Positions 36,765 through 45,908 of a stretch of 64,000 nt of DNA are shown here, in pieces. Both the position numbers and the translations under genes were made by a program. The notes under the pieces are model-generated. The model was given only the letters and a program-made list of their open reading frames with translations. It did not search any database and had not been told where the DNA came from. Position 1 is the stretch's first letter, and every line of letters starts with the position of its first letter. This stretch comes from Gallibacterium salpingitidis (GTDB taxonomy: Bacteria > Pseudomonadota > Gammaproteobacteria > Enterobacterales > Pasteurellaceae). The stretch is from positions 62,001-126,000 of the forward strand of contig NZ_JTJL01000001.1 of NCBI RefSeq assembly GCF_001678495.1. The letters run 5' to 3'.

Positions 36765-38012
36765 ACATCGTTTACATTCCTCCTTCTTGTTGATGCCAGC
36801 TTGTGGCTGGCACAATTCTCTTTTCTCGTTCATTCATCTGACCAAGAAAATGATAATAGATATTCCATATCCCTTCTGCAAAAGGAATCAAGGCAACATC
36901 CTCTAAAGCCAGTACCTGACTTAAATAATAAATTTCCCCTTTCCAGCAAATTTCACCACTATGCTTCACTCTCCTTATCTCGCAACCTTCATCGTAATCA
37001 TAAGCTTCTACTTTCCCTGTATAACGACGTGTCTTGCTCTGATAACATTCTGACGGGGTTTTCCTGCCTAGCCCTTCATGTGAACGTTCCTCGTTATATT
37101 CTCACCGAAAATCATCCAAGATAATTTGTTGCGCCTGAATATCCTTTCCATATTGGCCTTTTCGTTCTTTTAACATTAACTTTAGACTTCGATGCATTCG
37201 CTCATGACACCCATTTTGTTCAGGATGCGCCAGCTCGGTTCTTTCCGGTCTTATCCCTAAATCTATCCACCACTTAGATAAACGACTAATACCGCCTAAA
37301 GCAATAGAAGAAAAGGGTGGCCCATTGTCAGAGCGAATCACCCAAGGTAAACCATACTCTTAGAATAAGCGTTCAAATTGTTGTTTGACTAAAGCAGATT
37401 GCGGACTAGGTAATGCGTGACATGATAAAATATAACGACTGTAGTTATCGGTTACCGTTAAGGGATAACACCATTGTCTATTCCTCAATAAAAATTGTCC
37501 TTTGAAATCTACACACTAAGTCGTATTCGAAGAAACTAAAAGGGTAAAGCGTTGATTATCTGCACTGATTTGCCGACGTCTTTTACGACGAGGCTTGACT
37601 AATCATGCTCGAGCAAGAATTAAATCACCTGTACTATCTGCTGGTACTTTAGTATCTGGATAACGTTTTGCAAATAAATCTAACAGTTTTTTGGGTCCCC
37701 AATCAGGGCGTTTGAGCTTCTCGGGAATTAACCACTCTACTATCCATTTAGCTGCCGTATTAGGTGAAGTATGTGGCCTTCGTGATAACTCATTTAACCT
37801 CTCAAACCCTACTTGTCGTGGCGTTTTATCCACTTATCTGCTGTCGGACGACTGATATTAAATTGACGACACAGCGCTATTTTTGTGTAGCGTTGGCTTA
37901 ACCACGCTTTGAGAAAAAGAAATCGTTGTTCCATGATATTCGTTTGTTTCCAAGGCATCATCATTTCCTCATCTTTTTTTGATGAGGGTTTACTCAAAAA
38001 TGTAAACGATGT
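36765..38012 (-). mobile_element. Decayed IS481-family insertion sequence
   Basis: Perfect 14-bp inverted repeats, ACATCGTTTACATT (36765-36778) and AATGTAAACGATGT (37999-38012), bound a 1248-bp element carrying one transposase reading. The element stands between the start of the aryl polyene operon and uvrA. A degenerate third copy of the end (CATCATTTACATATT, 36741-36755) lies just outside. I see no clear target-site duplication. Confidence 0.75.
36772..37958 (-). pseudogene. IS481-family transposase, inactivated
   Basis: It starts MPWKQTNIMEQRFLFLKAWL and continues with the helix-turn-helix LCRQFNISRPTADKWIKRH. The frame then changes near 37810-37830. The second frame covers FERLNELSRRPHTSPNTAAK, the DDE core (IRSDNGPPFSSIALGGISRL, then HPEQNGCHERMHRSLK) and the C-terminal beta domain (VKHSGEICWKGEIYYLSQVL). 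In-frame stops interrupt it near 37604, 37512, 37363 and 37100, several where relatives have Trp. It cannot make an active transposase. Confidence 0.85.
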
Positions 38013-38057
38013 TATCAGGTTGTACCAGCAATACGAAATGAAAAAAAGGAGATTTTT

Positions 38058-38104
38058 ATACTGTATATTTGCACAGTTTTTTTGATTTTGCGATAATCGT
38101 CGAG
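38058..38104. repeat. Direct repeat, uvrA-side copy (partner at 18829-18875)
   Basis: The 47-bp partner of the ssb-side segment, 37 of 47 identical and ungapped. It ends 25 bp before the uvrA ATG and includes its LexA box. Confidence 0.75.
38061..38076. promoter_or_regulatory. LexA (SOS) box of uvrA
   Basis: CTGTATATTTGCACAG fits CTG-N10-CAG with flanking A and T (ACTG...CAGT), close to the SOS consensus. It lies 54 bp upstream of the uvrA start, so uvrA is probably DNA-damage inducible. Confidence 0.8.
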
Positions 38105-38129
38105 TTTTTTCATTTTTTTGTTGCAACGT

Positions 38130-40961
38130 ATGGATAATATCGAAATTCGGGGAGCAAGAACCCACAATCTAAAGAACATAAATCTTACTATTCCACGCAA
38201 TAAACTCGTTGTGATTACTGGATTGTCAGGATCAGGAAAATCATCATTAGCTTTTGATACGCTGTATGCAGAAGGGCAGCGTCGTTATGTGGAATCGCTT
38301 TCCGCCTATGCACGTCAATTCTTATCATTGATGGAAAAACCAGATGTCGATCATATCGAAGGCTTATCACCGGCTATTTCGATTGAGCAAAAATCGACGT
38401 CGCATAATCCACGCTCAACGGTGGGTACAATTACCGAAGTCTATGACTATTTACGTTTACTCTTTGCGCGTGTTGGTGAACCACGTTGTCCAACCCATCA
38501 TACGCCATTAACTGCACAAACGATTAGCCAAATGGTGGATCAAGTGTTGGCATTACCGGAAGGGCAACGAATGATGTTGTTAGCGCCGGTGGTAAAAGCG
38601 CGTAAAGGCGAACATACTAAGTTATTGGATAGTATTGCCGCGCAAGGTTATATTCGAGCAAGAATTGATGGGGAAATTTGCGATTTATCTGATCCACCAA
38701 AATTAGCATTGCAGAAAAAACATACGATCGAAGTAGTGGTGGATCGTTTTAAAGTACGAGCAGATTTGGCGCCACGTTTAGCGGAATCTTTAGAAACGGC
38801 ACTAGAGTTATCTGGTGGTGTTGTGGTGATAGCTAGTATGGACGATACCCAAGCGGAAGAGTTGGTCTTTTCTGCGAATTTTGCGTGTCCACATTGTGGT
38901 TATTCGGTGTCAGAACTTGAACCAAGAATGTTCTCCTTTAATAACCCGGCTGGCGCTTGCCCAACTTGCGACGGTTTAGGTATCCAGCAATATTTTGATG
39001 AAAAACGTGTGGTACAAAACCCAAGTTTGTCTTTGGCTGGCGGTGCGATTCGTGGCTGGGATCGTCGTAATTTCTATTATTATCAAATGCTTACTTCGCT
39101 AGCAAAACATTATCATTTTGATATTGAAGCACCATTTGAAGAGTTGCCAAGAAATATTCAAGAATTAGTATTGCATGGTTCAGGTAGTGAAGAAATTGAG
39201 TTCCAATATGTGAATGATCGTGGTGATGTAGTAGTGCGTCATCACGCATTTGAAGGGGTACTCAATAATATGGCACGTCGCTATAAAGAAACTGAATCAA
39301 TGGCGGTGCGTGAAGAACTGGCTAAATATATTAGCAATCGTCCATGCCAAGATTGTCATGGTTCACGCTTAAAAGAGGAAGCGCGCCACGTCTTTATTGG
39401 TGATACCACTTTGCCGCAAATTTCAGAAATGAGTATTGGTGAAGCATTACGCTATTTTGAGGAACTCTCTTTTGATGGGCAAAAAGCAAAAATTGCCGAA
39501 AAGATTTTGAAAGAAATTAAAGAGCGTCTGCAATTTTTGGTGAATGTTGGTTTGGAATATCTTTCACTTTCTCGATCAGCCGAAACATTATCAGGGGGTG
39601 AAGCGCAACGGATTCGTCTGGCGAGCCAAATTGGTGCTGGACTTGTGGGCGTAATGTATGTGTTAGATGAGCCATCAATCGGTTTGCATCAACGAGATAA
39701 TGAACGTTTATTGAATACGTTGCTGCATTTACGCAATTTAGGTAATACCGTTATTGTGGTTGAACACGATGAAGATGCGATTTTAACGGCGGATTATATT
39801 GTGGATATTGGCCCGGGTGCGGGAGTGCATGGCGGCGCAGTAGTGGCACAGGGTACAGCACAACAAATTATGCAGGATCCTAACTCATTAACCGGACGTT
39901 TTCTCTCTGGAAAGGAAAAGATTGAGATACCAGCGCAACGCACAGCAATGGATCCACAACGTATCTTAAAATTATCAGGCGCTAGCGGGAATAATTTACA
40001 GAATGTCGATCTGGAAATTCCTGTTGGGCTATTTACTTGTATTACAGGTGTTTCTGGTTCAGGTAAATCCACACTGATCAATGATACTTTATTTCCAATT
40101 GCACAAAATGCGATAAATCGTGCGGAAAATCAACAACATGCACCATTTAAGTCAATTGAAGGATTAGAATTCTTCGATAAGGTGATTGATATTGACCAAA
40201 GTCCAATCGGACGTACCCCACGTTCAAATCCAGCAACTTATACCGGTGTATTTACGCCAATTCGTGAGTTATTTGCTGGTGTGCCAGAGGCTCGCGCGAG
40301 AGGTTATAACCCAGGACGTTTCAGTTTTAATGTGCGTGGTGGACGTTGTGAGGCTTGCCAAGGCGATGGTGTTATCAAGGTAGAAATGCACTTCTTACCT
40401 GATATTTATGTTCCTTGTGATCACTGTAAAGGTAAACGTTATAACCGAGAAACTTTGGAAATCCGTTATAAAGGGAAAACGATTCATCAAGTGTTAGAAA
40501 TGACCGTTGAAGAGGCGCGAGAGTTTTTTGATGCTATTCCAATGATTGCTCGTAAATTACAAACGTTAATTGATGTGGGATTATCCTATATTCGTTTAGG
40601 ACAAGCCTCTACGACCTTGTCTGGTGGTGAAGCGCAACGAGTGAAATTGGCGGCGGAACTCTCTAAACGTGATACGGGTAAAACCTTATATATTCTTGAT
40701 GAGCCAACCACAGGATTGCATTTTGCTGATATAAAACAGTTATTGTCAGTGTTACATCGTTTACGTGATCAAGGGAATACGATTGTCGTCATCGAGCATA
40801 ACCTTGATGTGATTAAAACAGCAGACTGGATTGTTGATTTAGGTCCTGAAGGCGGTAGCGGCGGTGGTAAGATTATCGCTGCTGGAACACCAGAACAGGT
40901 GGCGGAAATTCAAGGATCACATACAGCACGTTTCTTAAAACCAATATTAGCTAGAAAATAG
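38130..40961 (+). CDS. uvrA: UvrA, excinuclease ABC subunit A
   Basis: The damage-recognition ATPase of nucleotide excision repair (943 residues, full length). Both ABC modules are complete: Walker [13 protein letters not shown] and [12 protein letters not shown], signatures [13 protein letters not shown] and [13 protein letters not shown], Walker [11 protein letters not shown] and [10 protein letters not shown]. The zinc-binding Cys pairs are CPHCGYSV...CPTCDG and CEACQGDG...[11 protein letters not shown] 38130 gives [19 protein letters not shown], as in E. coli; the in-frame TTG 38118 is not needed. ssb is not adjacent. Confidence 0.98.
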   Translation: MDNIEIRGARTHNLKNINLTIPRNKLVVITGLSGSGKSSLAFDTLYAEGQRRYVESLSAYARQFLSLMEKPDVDHIEGLSPAISIEQKSTSHNPRSTVGTITEVYDYLRLLFARVGEPRCPTHHTPLTAQTISQMVDQVLALPEGQRMMLLAPVVKARKGEHTKLLDSIAAQGYIRARIDGEICDLSDPPKLALQKKHTIEVVVDRFKVRADLAPRLAESLETALELSGGVVVIASMDDTQAEELVFSANFACPHCGYSVSELEPRMFSFNNPAGACPTCDGLGIQQYFDEKRVVQNPSLSLAGGAIRGWDRRNFYYYQMLTSLAKHYHFDIEAPFEELPRNIQELVLHGSGSEEIEFQYVNDRGDVVVRHHAFEGVLNNMARRYKETESMAVREELAKYISNRPCQDCHGSRLKEEARHVFIGDTTLPQISEMSIGEALRYFEELSFDGQKAKIAEKILKEIKERLQFLVNVGLEYLSLSRSAETLSGGEAQRIRLASQIGAGLVGVMYVLDEPSIGLHQRDNERLLNTLLHLRNLGNTVIVVEHDEDAILTADYIVDIGPGAGVHGGAVVAQGTAQQIMQDPNSLTGRFLSGKEKIEIPAQRTAMDPQRILKLSGASGNNLQNVDLEIPVGLFTCITGVSGSGKSTLINDTLFPIAQNAINRAENQQHAPFKSIEGLEFFDKVIDIDQSPIGRTPRSNPATYTGVFTPIRELFAGVPEARARGYNPGRFSFNVRGGRCEACQGDGVIKVEMHFLPDIYVPCDHCKGKRYNRETLEIRYKGKTIHQVLEMTVEEAREFFDAIPMIARKLQTLIDVGLSYIRLGQASTTLSGGEAQRVKLAAELSKRDTGKTLYILDEPTTGLHFADIKQLLSVLHRLRDQGNTIVVIEHNLDVIKTADWIVDLGPEGGSGGGKIIAAGTPEQVAEIQGSHTARFLKPILARK

Positions 40962-40968
40962 TAAAACG

Positions 40969-41004
40969 AAATTCCCTCTAGTAAATAGAGGGAATTTTTT
41001 ATTT
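40969..41004 (+). terminator. Terminator of uvrA
   Basis: AAATTCCCTCTA (40969-40980) pairs with TAGAGGGAATTT (40986-40997) over a 5-nt loop and continues into a T run. Confidence 0.9.
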
Positions 41005-41063
41005 AGGACAAAGTAATTTTTATCTTGTATTGGTATTTTTAAATGAGTTTATTATTTGATTTG

Positions 41064-41080
41064 TACGGCTAATAGCCGTA
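41064..41080. promoter_or_regulatory. Palindromic operator of the toxin-antitoxin pair
   Basis: TACGGCTA-A-TAGCCGTA, with perfect 8-bp arms around one base, lies 51 bp before the antitoxin ATG. Ribbon-helix-helix antitoxins usually repress their own operon at such sites. Confidence 0.6.
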
Positions 41081-41130
41081 TTATTGAAATGGTGAAAAAG
41101 TAGGCGATAAATATTAGAAAAGGAGATTTT

Positions 41131-41418
41131 ATGAGAAATCAATCTAAAGCGAGATTAGAGGCTAAAGTCAATCCTGATATCTATGCCTTATTTAAGCAAG
41201 CTGCAGCAATAAGCGGCAGAACATTAACGGACTTTGTTATTGATGCAGTGTATAAAGAATCTATTAAGACAATTGAGAAACATCAAGTAGTTGCTCTTTC
41301 TGTACGAGATCAACAATTACTGATTGATAGTTTGTCAACAGAGAAACCTTTTAATGAATCTATGCAAGAAGCATTAACTGCTTATGATCATTTTTTAAAG
41401 CTGCAAGGACAAAAATAA
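41131..41418 (+). CDS. DUF1778 ribbon-helix-helix antitoxin
   Basis: A 95-residue TacA/AtaR-like antitoxin. The N-terminal RHH region (KARLEAKVNPDIYALFKQAA, then SGRTLTDFVIDAVYKES) binds DNA, and the C-terminal tail (FNESMQEALTAYDHFLKL) probably wraps the toxin. A strong AAAGGAG ribosome binding site precedes the ATG. The stop overlaps the toxin start by one base. Confidence 0.88.
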   Translation: MRNQSKARLEAKVNPDIYALFKQAAAISGRTLTDFVIDAVYKESIKTIEKHQVVALSVRDQQLLIDSLSTEKPFNESMQEALTAYDHFLKLQGQK

Positions 41419-41927
41419 TGATATTAGAGGCTTTGCACGATCTAGTAATTGTGCCGTTAGCGGAACTAACGTTGAAAAAGCAAGATTTTAATAGTTCTTC
41501 AGCAGTTCTAAATAGCTATTTACAGACACAAGCACCACAGGATGAAAAAAGAGAATTGGCTAAATGCTTTGTGTTAATTAATCAGAAAAATGAACAGATT
41601 ATTGGTTATTACACTTTATCTGCCACTTTAATCAAGGTTGAGAATATACCTAAAGCAAATATCCAAAAAAAGATTAGATATCCTAATATTCCAGCAGTTT
41701 TAGTAGGACGTTTGGCAATTGATCAGCGTTTTGTTGGCCAAGGCTATGGAAAGTTCTTAATTGCTGATGTTCTACATAAAGTGAGTAATGCAAAAATGGG
41801 AATAGCCACATTACTTGTGGAGGCGAAAGATGATAATGCAATTGCATTTTATAAGAAGCTGGGTTTTATCCAATTTTTGGATAAGAAAGAGAATTTATTT
41901 TTGCCGCTAACAAAATTGATTAAATAG
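41418..41927 (+). CDS. GNAT-family toxin (TacT-like acetyltransferase)
   Basis: A 169-residue GNAT protein. The acetyl-CoA loop is in VGRLAIDQRFVGQGYGKFLI, and the C-terminal motif AIAFYKKLGF contains the usual Tyr. TacT-type toxins acetylate the amino group of aminoacyl-tRNAs and stop translation. The one-base overlap with the DUF1778 gene and the upstream palindrome support a type II pair. Confidence 0.88.
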   Translation: MILEALHDLVIVPLAELTLKKQDFNSSSAVLNSYLQTQAPQDEKRELAKCFVLINQKNEQIIGYYTLSATLIKVENIPKANIQKKIRYPNIPAVLVGRLAIDQRFVGQGYGKFLIADVLHKVSNAKMGIATLLVEAKDDNAIAFYKKLGFIQFLDKKENLFLPLTKLIK

Positions 41928-42014
41928 TTTTCGCATAGCCATGAAAAGTAGTCGTTATAGCTGATCTACTTATAATTAATGCTAAAACAAATAGATTTTT
42001 ATGAGAGAAATGAT

Positions 42015-43016
42015 ATGCCACAGCAAAACAATATCATTATTTACAACACTGATGATGGTAAAGCTAAAGTGTCTTTGTATGCGCAAGATGGCACTGTTTG
42101 GTTAAGCCAAAATCAAATCGCAGAACTTTTTGCCACCTCAGTCCCTAATATCAATATGCATATATCTAATATATTGAAAGATAAAGAATTATCTGAAAAT
42201 TCAGTTATTAAGTATTTCTTAATAACTGCCGCTGATGGTAAAAATTATCAGGTGGCTTTCTATAATTTGGAAATGATCTTGGCGATTGGTTTTCGGGTAA
42301 GAAGTAAACGAGGCACGCAATTTCGTATTTGGGCGAATACTCAACTGACAGAATTAATGCGTAAAGGCTTTGTGATGGACGATGAACGTTTAAAGAATCC
42401 TGATGGGCGTCCTGACTATTTTGATGAGATGTTGGAACGTATTCGTGATATTCGTGCCAGCGAAAAACGTTTCTATCAAAAAGTAAAAGACTTATTTGCA
42501 TTAAGTAGTGATTATGATGGTACAGACAAAGCAACACAGATGTTCTTTGCTGAAACCCAAAATAAATTAATTTATGCGATCACGCATAAAACCGCAGCCG
42601 AGTTGATTATCAGTCGAGCCGATGCTCATGCACCTAATATGGCGCTGACCAGTTGGAAAGGCAAAGTGGTGCGTAAACAAGATATTCTAATTGCCAAGAA
42701 TTATTTGCATAGTGACGAAATTGATAGTCTGAATCGTTTGGTGGTTATTTTCTTAGAAAGTGCGGAATTACGAGTTAAGAATCGTCAGGATTTAACCTTA
42801 GATTTTTGGCGTAATAATGTTGATCAGTTATTGGAATTTAATGGGTATCCAGTATTACAAGGTGCAGGTAGTATTCGTCATGAAATAATGGAACAGAAAG
42901 TGAGAGAAATTTATGATTTATTTAATGCGCAACGCAAAAAATATGAAGCAGAATTAGAGGATAAACAAGAGTTAGCGGAGTTAGAATCTTTAGCTAAATC
43001 GTTGAAAAAACGTTGA
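42015..43016 (+). CDS. RhuM-family protein
   Basis: A 333-residue protein of the virulence_RhuM family. It has the N-terminal DNA-binding-like region (TVWLSQNQIAELFATSVPNI, then HISNILKDKEL) and the characteristic YFLITAADGKNYQVAFYNLE and AIGFRVRSKRGTQFRIWA. The C-terminus is a charged coiled-coil-like helix. The name comes from a Salmonella pathogenicity-island gene; the biochemical role is unknown. ATG 42015 has GAGAAATGAT upstream; an earlier in-frame ATG at 41979 is less likely. It lies beside the toxin-antitoxin pair in a small accessory islet between uvrA and corA. Confidence 0.85.
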   Translation: MPQQNNIIIYNTDDGKAKVSLYAQDGTVWLSQNQIAELFATSVPNINMHISNILKDKELSENSVIKYFLITAADGKNYQVAFYNLEMILAIGFRVRSKRGTQFRIWANTQLTELMRKGFVMDDERLKNPDGRPDYFDEMLERIRDIRASEKRFYQKVKDLFALSSDYDGTDKATQMFFAETQNKLIYAITHKTAAELIISRADAHAPNMALTSWKGKVVRKQDILIAKNYLHSDEIDSLNRLVVIFLESAELRVKNRQDLTLDFWRNNVDQLLEFNGYPVLQGAGSIRHEIMEQKVREIYDLFNAQRKKYEAELEDKQELAELESLAKSLKKR

Positions 43017-43042
43017 TATCGTAATGAGATAGAAGGCAAAAT

Positions 43043-43072
43043 CCCTTGATGTTTTGCTCAAGGGGTTTTTTC
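43043..43072 (+). terminator. Terminator of the RhuM-family gene
   Basis: CCCTTGA (43043-43049) pairs with TCAAGGG (43058-43064), then G and a run of six T. Confidence 0.8.
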
Positions 43073-43077
43073 TTGAG

Positions 43078-44025
43078 TTACAGCCATCCTTTCCGTTTAA
43101 AGTATAAGAATGGGAAAAGAGCCGCAAGTACCATTAAAGTAAGCGCAAATGGGTAACCGAATTTCCACGTTAGTTCTGGCATATTGGCGAAGTTCATACC
43201 ATAAGTAGAAGAAACTAATGTTGGCGGTAAGAAAATCAATGATGCCACAGAGAAGATCTTCATAATACGGTTCTGTTCGATATTCATAAAACCCATTGCC
43301 GCTTGCATTAAGAAGTTCACTTTTTGGAAAAGTGATTCATTATGTGGCTGCAAAGATTCAATATCTCGTAATACTTCTCTGGCTTGTTCTAACTGGCTTG
43401 TTGGTAAACGTGTTTTACGCACCAAAAAACTTAAAGCTCGTTGTGTATCCATTAAGCAAAGACGCACTTTAGAACTAACGTCTTCTTGTTCGGTTAAGGT
43501 CGCTAATGCTTGATCAAAAGCCTCTCCCTGTTTTCCTTCTAGAATAATACGGCTTAATTTTTCTAAGTCGGCATAAACAGTTTCGATAACATCGGCTAAC
43601 TGCTCAATTTTCGTTTCAAAGAGATCAAGTAATAACTCATAGGCATTACATTCTAAGAGTTTTTGGGTGCGTGAGCGCATACGATATAACCGAAAGGCAG
43701 GTAGCTCGCGATCTCTTAGTGAGAATAAACGACCATCTCGTAAGGTAAATGCAACTGTAGCAATATCAGCGTAATCGTCTTCATCTTCGCAATAGAAGAA
43801 AGAGTGTAAATGTAAGCCATCTTCATCTTCAAAGAAACGTGCAGATGCCTCGATATCTTCTAATTCCAAATAAGAGGCTAGACTTTGTCCTAAGCCTTCT
43901 TGCAGCATTTCACGTTCTTCAACGGTCGGTTCTAAAAGATCAATCCAAATGGCATCATTCAATGCTTCACTATTTTCATCAATCCGCACTAAGCGTGCGT
44001 CATCCAAAGCAAATGCTCCGATCAT
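43078..44025 (-). CDS. corA: CorA, magnesium/cobalt transporter
   Basis: A 315-residue CorA channel. The large N-terminal cytoplasmic domain ([20 protein letters not shown]) is followed by a long helix, and two C-terminal membrane segments carry the selectivity motif YGMNF between them. The C-terminus [10 protein letters not shown] is positively charged, as in CorA. The gene has its own promoter and a structured leader of about 190 nt upstream. Confidence 0.95.
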   Translation of the reverse strand: MIGAFALDDARLVRIDENSEALNDAIWIDLLEPTVEEREMLQEGLGQSLASYLELEDIEASARFFEDEDGLHLHSFFYCEDEDDYADIATVAFTLRDGRLFSLRDRELPAFRLYRMRSRTQKLLECNAYELLLDLFETKIEQLADVIETVYADLEKLSRIILEGKQGEAFDQALATLTEQEDVSSKVRLCLMDTQRALSFLVRKTRLPTSQLEQAREVLRDIESLQPHNESLFQKVNFLMQAAMGFMNIEQNRIMKIFSVASLIFLPPTLVSSTYGMNFANMPELTWKFGYPFALTLMVLAALFPFLYFKRKGWL

Positions 44026-44219
44026 GTTCGTACTCCCTTGGTTGGGTTATGAACAACGCAATGAACAAAATAAAAAGATTCTAGTTTAAATGGGGTAGTG
44101 GATACTCACCGGCTTTTCGCCGATAAGCAAAGGCTATGAGGCGAAAAGATTAGTTAAAAATATAAAACCAGTATCGACTGTGACTGTCCAAAGTGTTTGT
44201 CCTCATAGAAAAAATATCG
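44026..44219 (-). promoter_or_regulatory. Structured 5' leader of corA with alternative pairings
   Basis: On the minus strand the leader contains CTATGAGG (44208-44201), whose perfect complement CCTCATAG lies at 44141-44134. That partner overlaps the arm 44148-44140 of a second 9-bp hairpin, CTTTTCGCC with GGCGAAAAG (44148-44140 with 44121-44113). The two pairings exclude each other. A short open frame ends exactly at the hairpin. This layout resembles Mg2+-transport leaders such as Salmonella corA/mgtA, but no known riboswitch consensus was recognised. Confidence 0.55.
44150..44206 (-). CDS. Possible 18-residue leader peptide of corA
   Basis: ATG 44206 to TAA 44150 encodes MRTNTLDSHSRYWFYIFN. 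There is no ribosome binding site before the ATG, but AGGA precedes an in-frame TTG at 44191 with 8-nt spacing. The stop lies two bases before the leader hairpin, so ribosome position could decide which RNA structure forms. It may be chance. Confidence 0.35.
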   Translation of the reverse strand: MRTNTLDSHSRYWFYIFN

Positions 44220-44225
44220 GGCGGA

Positions 44226-44254
44226 ATGTTACTCTTGTCGTGGGGGATAGTCAA
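44226..44254 (-). promoter_or_regulatory. corA promoter
   Basis: On the minus strand TTGACT (44254-44249), a 17-bp spacer and TAACAT (44231-44226). Transcription would start near 44219, giving a long leader. Confidence 0.65.
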
Positions 44255-44275
44255 GTTTCGCCTGAGGGCGAAACT
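44254..44275 (-). terminator. Hairpin between ftsX and corA
   Basis: AGTTTCGCC (44254-44262) pairs with GGCGAAACT (44267-44275) over a 4-nt loop, shortly after the ftsX stop. No U run follows, because the corA -35 box overlaps it, so it may be a weak terminator or mRNA 3'-end stabiliser. Confidence 0.5.
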
Positions 44276-44287
44276 CAACTTTTCAGA

Positions 44288-45223
44288 TTAATTTTTCTTT
44301 TCAAAATCATTAATATGTTTGTTCGCTGAGATCCAAGCGGCAGCGTAGCCGATAGCGGAACAAATAATAATCATAAAGAGAATTTCAGGGATCGCTAAGC
44401 CGTTTAATTCAAATTTTAGGGCAAAGATATTCGCGACATAACTAACGGCTGTTGCAAAATAGCCTATGAGCATAAAACTAAAAATAGTCGCTAAGATACT
44501 GCCTAATACGCCATAAATAATGCCGGTACAGAGAAATGGTCGCAAAATAAAGTTGTTGGTGGCGCCGAGTAGTTTCATAACTTCGATACTTGCTCTGCTG
44601 CTATAAACATCAGAACGTACGCTATTTCCGATCACCAAAAAGACCGCTAAGCTCATCAAAATACTGCAAATAATCGCAATTTGCGCTACTAGATAAGATA
44701 CGGCTCCTAATTTTTCCATCCAGTCATCATCAAGACGAACTTCTTGCACCCCTTTAATTTTGCTGAGCGCTGTTCTTAGCTCCATTAATTCATTGGTATT
44801 TTGGTACTCTTTAGTTGGTTTGATCATTACCACTGCTGGTAATGGGTTATCATCTAATAACGCAAGTTCTTCACCAAAGCCCGACCATTGACGGAAATCT
44901 TCAAGACTTTTTTGTCGTGAAATATAGTTCAACGAAGCGACCCCTTCTTGAGAACGTAATTTTTCTACAATAGTGCTGGTATCTTGTTCGCTTAAACTTT
45001 TATTTAAATAGACTGCTAATTCTGATTCAGGATAAAAGTTATCGACGGCATATTGCACGTTTTTCCATAAAAGATAAGTAGTAACTGGTACAGTTAGTGA
45101 AACAGCAATAACGAGAACGGTGAGTAATGTACCCAGTTTTCTTTTATATAGTTCACGTATTACCATTTGGAAGACGATTTTCAGTTGCAACCATAACGGT
45201 GCATTTACTTGACGTTGACTCAT
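44288..45223 (-). CDS. ftsX: FtsX, cell division ABC-type membrane protein
   Basis: A 311-residue membrane partner of FtsE. The N-terminal cytoplasmic helix and first membrane segment (LGTLLTVLVIAVSLTVPVTT) are followed by a periplasmic loop that activates septal hydrolases, then three C-terminal membrane segments (EVMKLLGATNNFILRPFL). It follows ftsE by ten bases in the conserved ftsYEX operon. rpoH does not follow here. Confidence 0.95.
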   Translation of the reverse strand: MSQRQVNAPLWLQLKIVFQMVIRELYKRKLGTLLTVLVIAVSLTVPVTTYLLWKNVQYAVDNFYPESELAVYLNKSLSEQDTSTIVEKLRSQEGVASLNYISRQKSLEDFRQWSGFGEELALLDDNPLPAVVMIKPTKEYQNTNELMELRTALSKIKGVQEVRLDDDWMEKLGAVSYLVAQIAIICSILMSLAVFLVIGNSVRSDVYSSRASIEVMKLLGATNNFILRPFLCTGIIYGVLGSILATIFSFMLIGYFATAVSYVANIFALKFELNGLAIPEILFMIIICSAIGYAAAWISANKHINDFEKKN

Positions 45224-45233
45224 AGTAATTCCA

Positions 45234-45899
45234 TTAACGAATAAATTGTTTTAAATGTCCTTGTTCAAGCACAATAGTTGGTTTTGGATTTTGTGAAATC
45301 ATATTGATATCGTGTGTGGCGATAATGACGGTAACGCCCATATGATTTAATTGCTCGAATAGACGAAAAATTTCTAATGATAATTCTTTATCTAAATTTC
45401 CAGTAGGCTCATCAGCCAATAATAATTGCGGTTTATTGACGATCGCACGAGCGATATCAATACGTTGTTGTTCACCGCCAGAAAGTTGTTGCGGATAATA
45501 ATCTGCACGATGAAATAGCCCAACACGATCTAAGGCTGCTGAGGCACGACGTTTTACTTCTGATGGATGCATACCATTGATAACTAGCGGTAATCCTACA
45601 TTATCCAAAACGGTATAACTGGTTAGTAAGCGATAATCTTGATGTACCATCCCAATTTGACGGCGTAGATAAGGCATTTCTGAAGTAGAAAGACGTGTAA
45701 TATCATGACCGTTAAACCAAATATTGCCGCCATTAGCACGCTCAATGCCTAAAATTAATTTTAGAAGCGTACTTTTTCCTGCACCAGAATGACCAGTAAT
45801 ATAAGTCATACTGCCAACTGGTAAATGAAAATTGATCCCTTGTAAGGCGGGTTTATTACCGCCGCTATAAACTTTACTGACTTCGGAAAATCGAATCAT
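45234..45899 (-). CDS. ftsE: FtsE, cell division ATP-binding protein
   Basis: A 221-residue ABC ATPase. Walker A is GHSGAGKST, the signature is LSGGEQQRIDIARA, Walker B is LLLADEPTGNLD and the switch His is in IATHD. With FtsX it controls peptidoglycan hydrolysis at the division septum. It lies between ftsY and ftsX with ten-base gaps. Confidence 0.97.
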   Translation of the reverse strand: MIRFSEVSKVYSGGNKPALQGINFHLPVGSMTYITGHSGAGKSTLLKLILGIERANGGNIWFNGHDITRLSTSEMPYLRRQIGMVHQDYRLLTSYTVLDNVGLPLVINGMHPSEVKRRASAALDRVGLFHRADYYPQQLSGGEQQRIDIARAIVNKPQLLLADEPTGNLDKELSLEIFRLFEQLNHMGVTVIIATHDINMISQNPKPTIVLEQGHLKQFIR

Positions 45900-45908
45900 A
45901 GTTTTTCC

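Noticed and set aside
44026..44219. corA leader as the known M-box (ykoK) Mg2+ riboswitch.
   Set aside because: The conserved M-box sequence blocks are not visible.
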